Shown here: positions 25,749-34,505 of the stretch, one piece after another
Position numbering within the stretch: position 1 is the first letter of the stretch
How the letters are laid out: each line of letters begins with the position of its first letter
Source: Streptomyces sp. NBC_00358
GTDB lineage: Bacteria; Actinomycetota; Actinomycetes; Streptomycetales; Streptomycetaceae
Direction: 5' to 3'
Assembly: GCF_036099295.1 (NCBI RefSeq)
Contig: NZ_CP107976.1
Location: 1 to 64,000 of the forward strand
DNA length: 64,000 bases
The notes under the pieces: model-generated
What the model was told of the DNA's origin: nothing
The model's database searches: none
Seen by the model: only the letters and a program-made list of their open reading frames with translations
Program-made: the position numbers and the translations under genes

Positions 25749-26702
25749 CTACTTTCGGGCGCTCAGAACAGCCCGTGTCCGCTCGATCAACCTTCTGTTG
25801 CGGGCCCTCTCCGCCTCCAGTTCACCCCTGTGGGAGGCGATCTGCTTGTGTTGGTAGGCGGTTTCCGCCCTGTACCAGGTGCCGACGAGGTTGCTGGTCT
25901 GCTTGCAATCGACATCGTCGGTTGCCATCGACACCTCCGCTTTGCCCGGCTTCAGGCCGGGCAGCTTCGGTGTGGCGAACCGGCCCTCGGCGTCGTCCAG
26001 GGTCTTCACCCGGTGACCGTTGCCGGCCATGCACGAGGACCACGTGGCGATGGCGTTCCTGACGGGTGTCTGTTTGATGGTGGCGCCGTAGGACTGTGAG
26101 GCGAGGTCTCCCGCCAGGTCGGTCTCGAACAGGACGCCGACCTTCGCGTTCGCCTCGGGGATGCACGTGTCGTTCATCGCCTTGTCCCAGCCCGGAACCG
26201 AGGACTCGCTGTCCTCCCTGGCGAGTTCGGCATCCTCCGCAGAGGTGCTGTCGTCATCGGTGCCCGCCTGGGCCGGGGCGAAGCCGTAGATGGTGGCCTC
26301 GGTGCGGTCGGTGATGCCGTAGCGGCGCTTCATGTTCATCGCGTCGTACGCGGGACCCGGGTGCAGGCCTGACGGTTCGGGCGCGAACTGGAAACTGAGG
26401 CGCCGCATGCATTCCTGCTTCACCAGGTCCCTGGCGTTCTCCCCATCCACAACGTCGGCATAGCCGAGCATGTAGTCCTGGAGCGGGAGCCTCATTCCTT
26501 TGGCCAGGCCCCGTTCCACCTGCCGCTTCGGCCAGGTTGCGCGAACTTCAGCATCCGGCAGCGGCATGGCCTGCGCAACCACGTGCCGGCCCTTCCCGCT
26601 GCCTGAAACGTGATGCGGAGCGCCGCATGAAGAGACGGACACAGTGGCGGCCGTGACAGCGGCGAAGACGAACGCAGCGGCCCGGACTCTGGGTGTCGAC
26701 AT
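25749..26702 (-). CDS. Lipoprotein of unknown function
   Basis: 317 residues. The N-terminus MSTPRVRAAAFVFAAVTAAT then VSVSSC is a lipoprotein signal with the lipid-attached cysteine at about 26. The mature protein is mostly helical and charged, with four further cysteines (KQECMRR, NDTCIPEA, WSSCMAG, DVDCKQ) that could form two disulfides. The C-terminus is a long helix (ELEAERARNRRLIERTRAV). It follows the secreted gene at 26709-27224 by six bases, so they form an operon. No family recognised. Confidence 0.8.
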   Translation of the reverse strand: MSTPRVRAAAFVFAAVTAATVSVSSCGAPHHVSGSGKGRHVVAQAMPLPDAEVRATWPKRQVERGLAKGMRLPLQDYMLGYADVVDGENARDLVKQECMRRLSFQFAPEPSGLHPGPAYDAMNMKRRYGITDRTEATIYGFAPAQAGTDDDSTSAEDAELAREDSESSVPGWDKAMNDTCIPEANAKVGVLFETDLAGDLASQSYGATIKQTPVRNAIATWSSCMAGNGHRVKTLDDAEGRFATPKLPGLKPGKAEVSMATDDVDCKQTSNLVGTWYRAETAYQHKQIASHRGELEAERARNRRLIERTRAVLSARK

Positions 26703-26708
26703 CGCCGA

Positions 26709-27224
26709 TCAACTCCTCTTGTGCGAGCCGTTGTGGTTCTTCAAGCCACTGCCCAGATTGCGGGCATAGCCGTCAGCCTTCGGGTAGTACTTGCTCGTGC
26801 CGCTGTAGCCGGTATTGGCATAGATGGTGTACCCGGCGTATGAGTCCTGGTTCCACGCGGAAGCGGCGTTGTGGTACACGGCTCCTCCGGATCCCGTGGG
26901 GTCACAGGGCGTCTGCATGCCGCCGTAAACCTCGGAGGGAAAGCCGCCGAACACGAAGTTGATGAACGTCGCGCCGTTGGGCGAATAGCCGTCTTCGTTG
27001 GACCGGGAATGGCGGGTGGCAAGGCAGGCGCTCTGGGACATCTCCGTAGTCTCGGAACGCGAGTTGAAGTGGATACGGAAACAGTGGGTCGGGTGGCTGG
27101 TGTCGCTCGCCGTGCAGTCGTTGTGAACGTAGGAAGCAGCCGATGCCGGTGGCGCCACCGTAACGGTGGCCGCCACAGCGACTGCTGCCATGGCGGTAGT
27201 GACGGCGGCTCGTGTGAGACGCAA
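26709..27224 (-). CDS. Secreted protein, peptidase-inhibitor I36-like
   Basis: 171 residues. The start is TTG 27224 behind GGGGAGGAAAACC. A signal peptide ends at ASAASYVHND. The C-terminal part, YTIYANTGYSGTSKYYPKAD followed by YARNLGSGLKNHNGSHK, has the repeated Y-x-G-x-x-Y beta pattern and the LKNxxxS ending of I36-type (crystallin-like) secreted inhibitors. Three or four cysteines are present. It is first in the operon with the lipoprotein gene. Confidence 0.7.
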   Translation of the reverse strand: MRLTRAAVTTAMAAVAVAATVTVAPPASAASYVHNDCTASDTSHPTHCFRIHFNSRSETTEMSQSACLATRHSRSNEDGYSPNGATFINFVFGGFPSEVYGGMQTPCDPTGSGGAVYHNAASAWNQDSYAGYTIYANTGYSGTSKYYPKADGYARNLGSGLKNHNGSHKRS

Positions 27225-27567
27225 GGTTTTCCTCCCCGTAATAGCTGTGCGGGCAGGCCAGGGGAGAGCACGTGGTCGGATGTGTCCCCGTTTGCCTGCT
27301 CCACCTGCGTGCGGGCGGACTGGTCTGGTCCATTCGCCGCAGGCAGGGCACTGTATGCACACGTACACCAGGAGTCGCAAGAACGATTCATTCGCATGAC
27401 GAGAATCCGGCGACCCAAGTGGAACCCGCCCCCGCGTGCCTCTGCCTGTGTGTTTCCCAGAAATACGGAATGTATGGAACTTCTGGCGAGCGGGTCAGGA
27501 ATGGCGAAAATCTGCATCTCGCTCCCGACCTGCAGTCGGCAGCTCACTACAGAGAAGTGTCATCATC

Positions 27568-27595
27568 CGGGCAAGTTGATGAAAATCCTTGCCCG
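27568..27595. promoter_or_regulatory. 8-bp inverted repeat upstream of lipoprotein gene
   Basis: CGGGCAAG at 27568-27575 is mirrored by CTTGCCCG at 27588-27595 with a 12-base AT-rich spacer, 31 bases before ATG 27627. It could be an operator or a leader hairpin. The rest of the 27225-27626 gap shows no gene and should hold the divergent promoters. Confidence 0.4.
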
Positions 27596-27626
27596 CCAGT
27601 AATAACGCCTCTAGCCTTCCGGCGTC

Positions 27627-27989
27627 ATGCGCACACGAACCGCTGCCTCCGTTGCAGCCCTCCTCGCCACCCTCGCCGCCTGCACCGGCCACTCCCCCAC
27701 TCCCACTCCCGCCAAGCCGGTCGAAGTGACCCAGTACGGAACCGAAATGAGCCACGGTCACCTCGTCTTCGCCGCTCAGTACACGATCCGCAACCTCGAC
27801 CGTTCACCGGTCGAATACAAGATTGCGTTCAAATTCGACGGCGACGGTTCGGGCGCAGCGAACCCGAAATGGGTCACCCGGACCGTAGGTGCTCAAAGGA
27901 CTTACACCGGAACTGTGTCTGTCCCCTGGGAAAAGGACGCGGCGTCGATAGGAGTGGAAATTAGCCAAATACAACAGACTCCGCTCTGA
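27627..27989 (+). CDS. Small lipoprotein
   Basis: 120 residues. MRTRTAASVAALLATLAAC is a lipoprotein signal with a LAAC lipobox. The mature part (about 100 residues) is beta-rich (HLVFAAQYTIRNLDRSPVEY, then YTGTVSVPWEKDAASIGVEI), like FxLYD/DUF4352-type single beta-sandwich domains. Function unknown. It is divergent from the 26709-27224 operon. Confidence 0.75.
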   Translation: MRTRTAASVAALLATLAACTGHSPTPTPAKPVEVTQYGTEMSHGHLVFAAQYTIRNLDRSPVEYKIAFKFDGDGSGAANPKWVTRTVGAQRTYTGTVSVPWEKDAASIGVEISQIQQTPL

Positions 27990-28062
27990 CGTCTTCCGCC
28001 TACCGTGTCACGACCCTGCGATCGGGGGCGGACAGGCCCCCGAGGGAGCCGCCTGACGGTGC

Positions 28063-28341
28063 ATGATCGCGTCTCCGAGTCTGAATGGAGACTTCACGCT
28101 CACCAAATTCCGGGGCGCTGTAGCTACCGTCGTCATGGCCGGCGCTCTGCTGGCGCCGGTGGCCACGGCCACCGATGCTGCGGCCGCGTCGTGCGCCCGG
28201 CACACGACGGGCGTCTGCAAGGCGAACTCGCCCCACCCGCGCGGGGCAATGGCGAAGTGCAAGGACGGCACCTACTCCTACAGCGCCCACTTCCGGGGCA
28301 CCTGCTCCCACCACCGTGGCGTGAAGTACTGGTACCGGTAG
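28063..28341 (+). CDS. Secreted DUF3761-like protein
   Basis: 92 residues with a signal peptide (GAVATVVMAGALLAPVATAT). The mature domain has CARHTTGVCKANSPHPRGAM, CKDGTYSYSAHFRGTCS and HHRGVKYWYR, the cysteine/glycine pattern of DUF3761. Function unknown. The start is uncertain: ATG 28063 has no clear ribosome site. A hairpin terminator follows directly. Confidence 0.75.
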   Translation: MIASPSLNGDFTLTKFRGAVATVVMAGALLAPVATATDAAAASCARHTTGVCKANSPHPRGAMAKCKDGTYSYSAHFRGTCSHHRGVKYWYR

Positions 28342-28348
28342 AAAGCCG

Positions 28349-28379
28349 GGCGACGTCCCCGCACCGTCGGGGCGTCGCC
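28349..28379 (+). terminator. Terminator after DUF3761-like gene
   Basis: 12-bp stem with one mismatch (GGCGACGTCCCC at 28349-28360 against CGGGGCGTCGCC at 28368-28379). The remaining stretch to 28719 shows no gene. Confidence 0.7.
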
Positions 28380-28719
28380 TGGATTCATGCTCCGAGAGGC
28401 GCTGTCGGCTGACAGGGATCAGCTGACGGGTCTGCCCTCTGGGTGGCCCTCGATCCAGGACAGGCCGCCCATGTCCAGCCGCTGGCGCACACGAAGGCGT
28501 TGAGGTTGTCTGATCCAGCCGCTGGCGGATGGCTGCCTCGCTACGGTGGTCGGCAGTCTGTGCTTCGTGGAGCGTGCGGGGCAGTTCGTCGTCCAGACCG
28601 TTGGCACGCGAGGGGATCCCGTCATGCCGCCGTCCTCTTCCGGTTCCGGCTTTTACGCCCCTGACCCCGACGGCGGCATCAACCGGCCTGGTGATTCGTG
28701 TCGCCGCAGGGAGTTCAGA

Positions 28720-29577
28720 TCAGCGCGGATTAACAGCCCGCCGGGCCCGGTTGATGACGTTGTGGGCGTCGACCCCATAGACCGCGGACTCCCGCAGCGT
28801 GTCCCAGACCCGCAGGTAGGTCGCGACGCTGTCCGCATCGTCAAGCCACAGCTCCGCGTGCCAGTCCTCGACGACGACGCGGCGCTCGTCGTAGATCCAG
28901 AACCCGTTGCCCGGGTAGATCTTCAGTGAAGCGGCAAACGGGACGATTCCAAATTCCACGGTGTCCAGCCCGATGACGCTCGCGAGACGATCCAGCTGCG
29001 CGGCCAGTACGGAGGGCGGGCACACCAGGGCATAGAGCGCCCCCTCCCACACCATGATCCGGTACTTCCTGCCCTGCGAGTACAGCCCCTCTTGACGGCG
29101 GATCCGGGCGCGCACAGCGTCCTCGGTGTCCCGCGGCGACTGCATAAGGTTGGCGTGCCTGGTGAGGACATGGCGGGCGTAGTCGGCCGTCTGCAGCATG
29201 CCGGGCACGAGGTTGTTTTCCCAGATGCTCAGCACCCGGGTGCGGTCGTGCTCGGCGGTGATGGCGTCCTGCACGGGACGATGGCCCGAGGCCAGCTGCC
29301 GGCGCCACGAGCGGATGTGGGACTCGAAGCCGCGCAGTTGGGCGAGCAGACCGTCGTACGCCTCCGGGTGTCCGGTGGCCTTGGCCCACGCCCTGAGTTC
29401 CTCGGCGTCGGCGGTCTGCCTGCCGTTCTCCAGTTTGCTCACCTTGGACTTTGTCCACCCGGCGCCAAGGCGTTCGGCGAGCTGCTCGCCGGTGAGCCGA
29501 CCATCAGGGCACGTGATCCTCAGTTCCCGAAGTCGTAGCCCCAGGGCCTCGCGTGCCTGCTGATAGTCGGTGCTCAC
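28720..29577 (-). CDS. XRE-family regulator with DUF5753 domain
   Basis: 285 residues. The N-terminal helix-turn-helix (LTGEQLAERLGAGWTKSKVS KLENGR) is followed by the DUF5753 region (ILSIWENNLVPGMLQTADYA-type block, FGIVPFAA, VVEDWHAELWL). This architecture is very common in Streptomyces and usually works with a small partner encoded next to it. Here the partner is the DUF6879-like gene nine bases upstream in the same operon. Confidence 0.9.
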   Translation of the reverse strand: MSTDYQQAREALGLRLRELRITCPDGRLTGEQLAERLGAGWTKSKVSKLENGRQTADAEELRAWAKATGHPEAYDGLLAQLRGFESHIRSWRRQLASGHRPVQDAITAEHDRTRVLSIWENNLVPGMLQTADYARHVLTRHANLMQSPRDTEDAVRARIRRQEGLYSQGRKYRIMVWEGALYALVCPPSVLAAQLDRLASVIGLDTVEFGIVPFAASLKIYPGNGFWIYDERRVVVEDWHAELWLDDADSVATYLRVWDTLRESAVYGVDAHNVINRARRAVNPR

Positions 29578-29586
29578 CGGACCTCG

Positions 29587-30324
29587 TCATTTCTGGTCGA
29601 CCTCGAACTCTGCGTACGCAACGGCATAGTGCCAGGCTGCGTCTCGCACCCGGCAGTAGCGGTTGACCGCGGCCGGCTCGGTGATGAGCTCGGCGCCCGT
29701 CAGGTTGTCGTCCTCGTCGAAGATGAGCCGTGCTACTAGGCGTGAGTCGAAGAGCCAGAAGTCTTCGTCGGGCAGGCGCAGCCGCTCGGCCTCCGTGCGG
29801 GACAGGTTGCGAATGTCCTCGCCCACGGCGCAGTTCCGTGCTGCGTTGCTGCGCAGGTACAACTGCCCTGGCGTGGCGGGGGTATCAACCAGCCGCACGC
29901 GCTCGAACCGCTTGCCCTGCGCTGCCTGCACTCGGACGTTGCGGCACCAGTCGTCGTCGTAATCCCAGTCGATGCGCTGGCCTGCGGCGAACTGGGCCCA
30001 CTCGTCGGTCTGTTCGTCGCTTGCGTACCGGCGTCGGGTCTCCAGCCGCCATGCGGTGTGGGCGAAGGTCTCGAAGAGGCGCTCGAACTCGTCGTCGGCG
30101 TTGATGAGCCGCGGGGTCTCGTCGCGCGGACCGAAGTCGACGAGAGTGTTGCGCGGTACGACGATGGCCACCTCGCCTTCGTCGCGGTGCTGAAGCTGCG
30201 CCAGGTCGGCGGGGTCGGTGAGCGGCGGTCCGTGCACGATGACGTCCCCGCTGTCGAGGTCCTCGTGGACGCCGGGGCAGCCTCCTCCCCCTGAGCCTGT
30301 GCCGTTGAAACGAAGCCGTCGCAT
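29587..30324 (-). CDS. DUF6879-family protein with extra N-terminal domain
   Basis: 245 residues from ATG 30324 behind CGGAGGAGACGG. Residues 1-70 (MRRLRFNGTGSGGGGCPGVH, DLDSGDVIVHGP, VAIVVPRNTLVDF) look like a short stand-alone protein often found beside XRE/DUF5753 regulators. From about 85 on (FERLFETFAHTAWRLETRRR, WLFDSRLVARLIFDED, AAWHYAVAYAEF) it is DUF6879. The pair is probably a regulator/effector module of unknown role, with the downstream XRE protein as partner. Confidence 0.8.
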   Translation of the reverse strand: MRRLRFNGTGSGGGGCPGVHEDLDSGDVIVHGPPLTDPADLAQLQHRDEGEVAIVVPRNTLVDFGPRDETPRLINADDEFERLFETFAHTAWRLETRRRYASDEQTDEWAQFAAGQRIDWDYDDDWCRNVRVQAAQGKRFERVRLVDTPATPGQLYLRSNAARNCAVGEDIRNLSRTEAERLRLPDEDFWLFDSRLVARLIFDEDDNLTGAELITEPAAVNRYCRVRDAAWHYAVAYAEFEVDQK

Positions 30325-30499
30325 GGCCGTCTCCTCCGCTCGGAGCCTTGGTGTGGACCCAGCCTCCCCGAGGACAACGCCCCGGACACGCGGCTCAGTC
30401 GGCCTCCGTGGGAAACATCGCGCAACTTCGTAGGGCTGTCAAGAAACTTCGAGAAACCAGCGACGCGGCGAGCAACTTCGCGCGCCTACCGTCTTGTTC

Positions 30500-30709
30500 A
30501 TGCTCTCAGCACTTGAGTCGCAAGACGTTGACCCGTTCACGGCCGTGGAGTCGCTGAGGGCAGCACTGGATCAGGCCGGCATCGTGCTGCCGTCGCTCGC
30601 AGTCGACCCGGGCTCGCCGACTCCCAGCCTCGTGGACCTTGGGCGTGCGCGGGCGGACGTGATCATGCAGCTTGCGCAAGCACTTCAGCGAGCGGAGCCA
30701 GGGGCATGA
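30500..30709 (+). CDS. Small hypothetical protein, first in four-gene cassette
   Basis: 69 residues from ATG 30500, helical (AVESLRAALDQAGIVLPSLA, ARADVIMQLAQALQRA). Its stop overlaps the next start by ATGA. It is probably a partner of the proteins encoded downstream. Divergent from the DUF6879/XRE operon, which may regulate it. Confidence 0.7.
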   Translation: MLSALESQDVDPFTAVESLRAALDQAGIVLPSLAVDPGSPTPSLVDLGRARADVIMQLAQALQRAEPGA

Positions 30710-31176
30710 GCAAGGCCACGGAGTCCGCGCAATCACTGCGTCAGGCAGCGCAGGCCTGGCTCCTGTCCTGCGTGATCTGCCCCGCCGACATACAGCGCGC
30801 GTGGGACGCGGAGGAACTCGCGCCCATCGAGACCGGCCCACACTGGATGGCAGCCGAGGCGCCCCTCAGGCAGTCGATGGACGCGATCAAGCGCATCGGG
30901 CCCGACCGCCTCGGCCCGGTCCTCGCGGACGTCACCTCGGAGCGCGCGTGGTGGCTGCTCCCGCCCTGTCTCGACGACGAGCTGGACGACATTCGCCTCC
31001 TCACCGTCCACCCCCACGGCTGGCCCCTGAGGTGCCCGCCCGTGCTGTACCCGGTGCGCGGCCGCGTGTGGGTAGAGCGACCGGACGGCAGCGGGCGACT
31101 CACCGATCCCACCTTCCTCGGCGCCGCGCTCGGCCCGGGCGGCGGCCCTCGACTCCCAGCGGAGGCTTTCGGATGA
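30706..31176 (+). CDS. Hypothetical protein, second in cassette
   Basis: 156 residues, with no membrane segment. It has tryptophan-rich patches (TSERAWWLLPPCLDDELDD) and a basic/proline-rich end. ATGA overlaps at both ends (30706-30709 and 31173-31176) show coupled translation. Family not recognised. Confidence 0.7.
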   Translation: MSKATESAQSLRQAAQAWLLSCVICPADIQRAWDAEELAPIETGPHWMAAEAPLRQSMDAIKRIGPDRLGPVLADVTSERAWWLLPPCLDDELDDIRLLTVHPHGWPLRCPPVLYPVRGRVWVERPDGSGRLTDPTFLGAALGPGGGPRLPAEAFG

Positions 31177-31376
31177 CACAGCAGACCACCATGGACGACG
31201 CGCCCGTTGACCTGCCCCTGCCGATGGACCGGCCCAAGCCCGCCCCGCACTGCGGGGTGTGCGCGGCGCTCGTGCGGCAGAGCGCGGAGGCTGCGGCCTC
31301 TGGGGACTACTCGAAGGCGTCCGACTGCAACGGCGAGATCCGCCACCACCCCCACCGCGGACGGCGGCGGTCGTGA
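31173..31376 (+). CDS. Hypothetical protein, third in cassette
   Basis: 67 residues (MTQQTTMDDAPVDLPLPMDR ...CGVCAALVRQSAEAAASGDY). A CGVC pair and a later cysteine suggest metal binding. It overlaps the genes on both sides by four bases. Confidence 0.65.
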   Translation: MTQQTTMDDAPVDLPLPMDRPKPAPHCGVCAALVRQSAEAAASGDYSKASDCNGEIRHHPHRGRRRS

Positions 31377-31579
31377 GTAGCCGCTTCCAGTTCGTGGACA
31401 CGGGCACCGGCTACGGCCACCTGCAGCGCGTCGCGAGTGCAGGCGTCTTCAACCGGGTGCAGCGGGCGTACCGCGCATACATAGACCACGGCCGCGACTG
31501 CGCCACGTGCGCGGTGGACGCCACGCGGTGCACGACCGCCGAGGCGTTGTGGGAGGCGTACCGCGCCGCGAACTCCTGA
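31373..31579 (+). CDS. Hypothetical protein, fourth in cassette
   Basis: 68 residues from GTG 31373 (GTGA overlap). Contains HGRDCATCAVDATRC, three cysteines in a CxxC...C arrangement. A 12-bp hairpin follows at once, closing the operon. Function unknown. Confidence 0.65.
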   Translation: MSSRFQFVDTGTGYGHLQRVASAGVFNRVQRAYRAYIDHGRDCATCAVDATRCTTAEALWEAYRAANS

Positions 31580-31581
31580 GC

Positions 31582-31614
31582 TCTCGCTGTCGGCTCCCCC
31601 GTCCGGCAGCGAGA
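31582..31614 (+). terminator. Terminator of the four-gene cassette
   Basis: 12-bp stem with one G-T pair (TCTCGCTGTCGG at 31582-31593, partner 31603-31614), nine-base loop, directly after the last stop codon. Confidence 0.75.
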
Positions 31615-31743
31615 ACGGCGGCCCGCCCTCACGACGGCGTACAGGGCGGGTCGCCGGATGAACGCCCGCCCTCTGCACCCCAGGAGGGCGGGCGGGTTCA
31701 ACCGCCTCTCACCAGAGGCAAACAAGCGCAACAGGAGCAAGAC

Positions 31744-31953
31744 GTGACCGTCGCGTTAGAGCGTTCCGCCACGACCCGCACCCGCGACCCGCAAGAGCTG
31801 CTCAACGCGGTCGCTCCGCATATCACGGAGCTGACCGTCAACATCTTCGACTCCGATCTGCCGATCCATTCGGGTCGACTGGGGCCCTCACACAAGCTCG
31901 TCAGGCACGCTCGGGTCGGCCGCCAGGCACGCCTTGTCCTATGCGAGCGGTAA
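31744..31953 (+). CDS. Small hypothetical protein with a TTA codon
   Basis: 69 residues from GTG 31744 behind CAGGAGCAAGAC. The fifth codon is TTA, so its translation should depend on the bldA leucine tRNA. The sequence (LLNAVAPHITELTVNIFDSD ...LVRHARVGRQARLVLCER) has no family I know and may be a shortened version of a longer gene. Confidence 0.55.
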   Translation: MTVALERSATTRTRDPQELLNAVAPHITELTVNIFDSDLPIHSGRLGPSHKLVRHARVGRQARLVLCER

Positions 31954-32065
31954 GGACCTGCAAGAAGGACGGGCAGGAGTTCCTGCAGAGGCCGCGATGA
32001 GAGGGCACGGCCACTCGCTGCCGGGGCCGGTGCCACACTGTGTCCCCAAGTGAGAGGGGTGGGCC

Positions 32066-33913
32066 GTGGGATTCGGGTTTCGTGTTGGTGTTCCGGGCAT
32101 GAGCGTGCGTGTCTCAACGCGTGGGGTGAGGACTTCCGTCGGGCCGAGGGCGGCGAGGATCAGTGTGGGCAGCGGAGGTGCCCGGATGTCGACGGGACTC
32201 GGCCCCTTCTACGCCTCGAGTTCCCTCCGAGGCAGCCGGCGGACCACGACCAGCACCCGCCGGACCACGCAGTCCAGGTCGGTCGCCCCTTCCGCCGCGC
32301 AGATGGAGCGCGCTCGCCGGCAAGCAGAGAGGGCTCAGCAGGAGGCTGATCGGGATGCGGCCATCGCGCAGTTGCGGGAATTGAGGCGGCAGATGACCAG
32401 CGTCCATCTGCAGTCCTTTCCCAGCGCGCATCCTCCGGTGATCGGGGATGCTCCGCAGCTGGGTCTGCCCTGGGCACTGGCTGAGGCCCAGACGTTTCAC
32501 TTGCAGGGTGTGGGGTGGCTGGCCCGTGCGGAGCGGGCCGGCGCCAAACAGCGAGCGGAGCTCGATGCTCCCGCGTATCTGGCGGCCGAGTCAGCACGCC
32601 TGAGTGCGGTGCGTGAACAGCTGACAGACGAAGCCGGGCACTGGTGGCAGGCGCTGCTCGCCCACGACGAGGACACCGTTTGCGAAGCGGTGAATGCCGC
32701 ATTCTCGGACAACCCTGCGGCCGGTTGCGCGCTCGGAGTGGATGGTTCGGTCCTGTCCGTTCTGATGCGTCATCAGGACTTCGACTCGATGCCGACTCAG
32801 ACACCCGGGCTTACCTCGAGTGGCCGCCCGGCCCTGAAGAATTTGACGAAACGCGACCGGCTCCTGTGGTGGCTGACCGCCATGGGCTCCAACGTGGTCG
32901 CCACCCTCAAGGAGGGCTTCGCCACCGCACCCGGTATCACCGCCATCGACCTGGCCGTGCTGACCCGCCTGCCCGACACCCAGCGGCTCGGATTCGTCGC
33001 CTACGGCCGCTGGACCCGCCAGGCGATCGAGACCACCCCATGGCGCGAACCCGAGGACGCGCTGCGCTTCCTGGACATCGGGGAGGACGTCGCCTGCTCG
33101 GTCACCACCACCGCCTCCGGCAACCTCTCCAGCACGCTCAAGCCGCTGGATACCGCCCGTATCCCGGGCCTGCGAGAACTCCTGGATCACGCGCAAGACG
33201 AACCGGAATCCGGTGAGCCCTCTCTCGCCGGCCTTGACAGTACTCTGAGCGGCAACACCCCACCCGACGACCGGGCCGTAACCGCCGACCCGTACCGGAT
33301 CAGGCCGTTTGCCGAATGGAAGCACAGCCACCTGGCCGAGCCGCCGCCCGCTCCCCCGCTGCCGCCCGCCACGGTGTCTCCCCTCGTGGCCGGGCAGACC
33401 CTCGCTCTGCCTGAAGATGCCTGGCAGGGGCTGAGCATCGCCTTCACCTTCGCCGGCGCGGACGCGGACCTCACCCTCTTCCTCACCGGCAACGATGGCA
33501 CGGTGGCCGGTGACGAGGACTTCGTCTTCTACAACCAGCCCTCCACCGCCAACGGTGCCGCACGGCTCCTGGGCAAGCACGCGCAAGGCCCGCACACCAC
33601 CGAACGCGCCGTCATCCATCTGTCCGCCCTGCCCGACCGGGTGCAGCGTGTCGCCGTCGCCATCAACATGGACGTCGACACCGGCCTGACCTGCGGATCA
33701 CTCACCCACGCGGCCCTGTCCATGGAATGCGTGACCGGCACCGGCTGGACCTTCAGCCCACCCGCAGACCCGGACATCCGCGCCATGGTCATCGCCGAGC
33801 TGTACCGGCACAACGTCAACGGCGAGCCCGTGTGGAAACTCCGCGCCATCGGCCAGGGCTGGGCGGACGGACTCGACGGACTCGCCCGAGCCCACGGCGT
33901 AAACGTCGAATAG
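32066..33913 (+). CDS. DUF4236-TerD fusion protein
   Basis: 615 residues from GTG 32066. The N-terminus (GFGFRVGVPGMSVRVSTRGV, then ARMSTGLGPFYASS) is a DUF4236 domain. A basic/coiled region follows (ARRQAERAQQEADRDAAIAQ). The middle 300 residues are helical. The last 180 are a TerD-like domain (LTLFLTGNDGTVAGDEDFVF YNQ, VAVAINMDVDTG, IAELYRHNVNGEPVWKLRAI). TerD proteins bind calcium and belong to stress/phage-related tellurite-resistance systems. No other ter genes are near. Confidence 0.85.
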   Translation: MGFGFRVGVPGMSVRVSTRGVRTSVGPRAARISVGSGGARMSTGLGPFYASSSLRGSRRTTTSTRRTTQSRSVAPSAAQMERARRQAERAQQEADRDAAIAQLRELRRQMTSVHLQSFPSAHPPVIGDAPQLGLPWALAEAQTFHLQGVGWLARAERAGAKQRAELDAPAYLAAESARLSAVREQLTDEAGHWWQALLAHDEDTVCEAVNAAFSDNPAAGCALGVDGSVLSVLMRHQDFDSMPTQTPGLTSSGRPALKNLTKRDRLLWWLTAMGSNVVATLKEGFATAPGITAIDLAVLTRLPDTQRLGFVAYGRWTRQAIETTPWREPEDALRFLDIGEDVACSVTTTASGNLSSTLKPLDTARIPGLRELLDHAQDEPESGEPSLAGLDSTLSGNTPPDDRAVTADPYRIRPFAEWKHSHLAEPPPAPPLPPATVSPLVAGQTLALPEDAWQGLSIAFTFAGADADLTLFLTGNDGTVAGDEDFVFYNQPSTANGAARLLGKHAQGPHTTERAVIHLSALPDRVQRVAVAINMDVDTGLTCGSLTHAALSMECVTGTGWTFSPPADPDIRAMVIAELYRHNVNGEPVWKLRAIGQGWADGLDGLARAHGVNVE

Positions 33914-33992
33914 CGGGCGTCTGAAGAGCCTGTCAGCGGGCACGTTGGCCCGTCTCTCCACGCGGAGGGGCAAGCACATTGGTATGTCTGGG

Positions 33993-34214
33993 TCAGCGCA
34001 GAGCTTTGATGGCCTTCACAACCAGGGCGCGCGCCTCGGCCCCGTACACGGCCATGCGGCGCAGTTCTTCGAAGACCGCATGGACGTCGCCGGCAAGTCG
34101 GTCTGGCGCGCTTGTGGTCGGCCGGCTCTCGCAGCATGACCGGCAGCAGGCGCGCCATGCGCGGTCGGCGGCGCGTACGCGCGGTGATCGTCGGGACCGC
34201 CGTACGACTCTCAA
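33993..34214 (-). pseudogene. Remnant of unknown gene
   Basis: The last 35 codons (LAGDVHAVFEELRRMAVYGA then EARALVVKAIKALR) look genuinely coding. The part before them is arginine-rich and another frame (MARLLPVMLREPADHKRARP) looks better, so a frameshift near 34120 is likely. It lies just downstream of the AbiEii-like remnant on the same strand and overlaps its stop. Confidence 0.35.
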
Positions 34215-34505
34215 ACCTCGTCCGGGTTCTCCTCGGCGTACAGGCGGGCATCAAGCTCGGCCGCCCAGGCGAGGGCCCAGGCGCGCAGGTCGGCCAGTTG
34301 GCCGGGATTGAGACCATAGTCGGTGAAGTCCTTGTCGTCCCACCATTCGGCACCGTTAAGGCGGTCGCGCAGGTCCTGGAGGCTGAATTCGAAGCGTGCG
34401 TGGCGGCGGCCGAGCGTTTCGAGGTCGGCAGTGGTGCGGTGCTGGGAGGCGGCGTGGACGTCGATGAGGTCGCGGACTGCGCCGCGGTCTGCGAGCGTGT
34501 CTGAC
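34211..34505 (-). pseudogene. C-terminal remnant of AbiEii-like nucleotidyltransferase
   Basis: A minus-strand frame ending at TGA 34211 reads VRDLIDVHAASQHRTTADLE, LGRRHARFEFSLQDLRDRL, EWWDDKDFTDYGL and DLRAWALAWAAELDARLYAE. This is like the C-terminal third of AbiEii/AbiGii-type nucleotidyltransferase toxins. It runs into the transposase remnant at about 34505 without a start codon, so the N-terminal catalytic part is lost. Confidence 0.65.
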
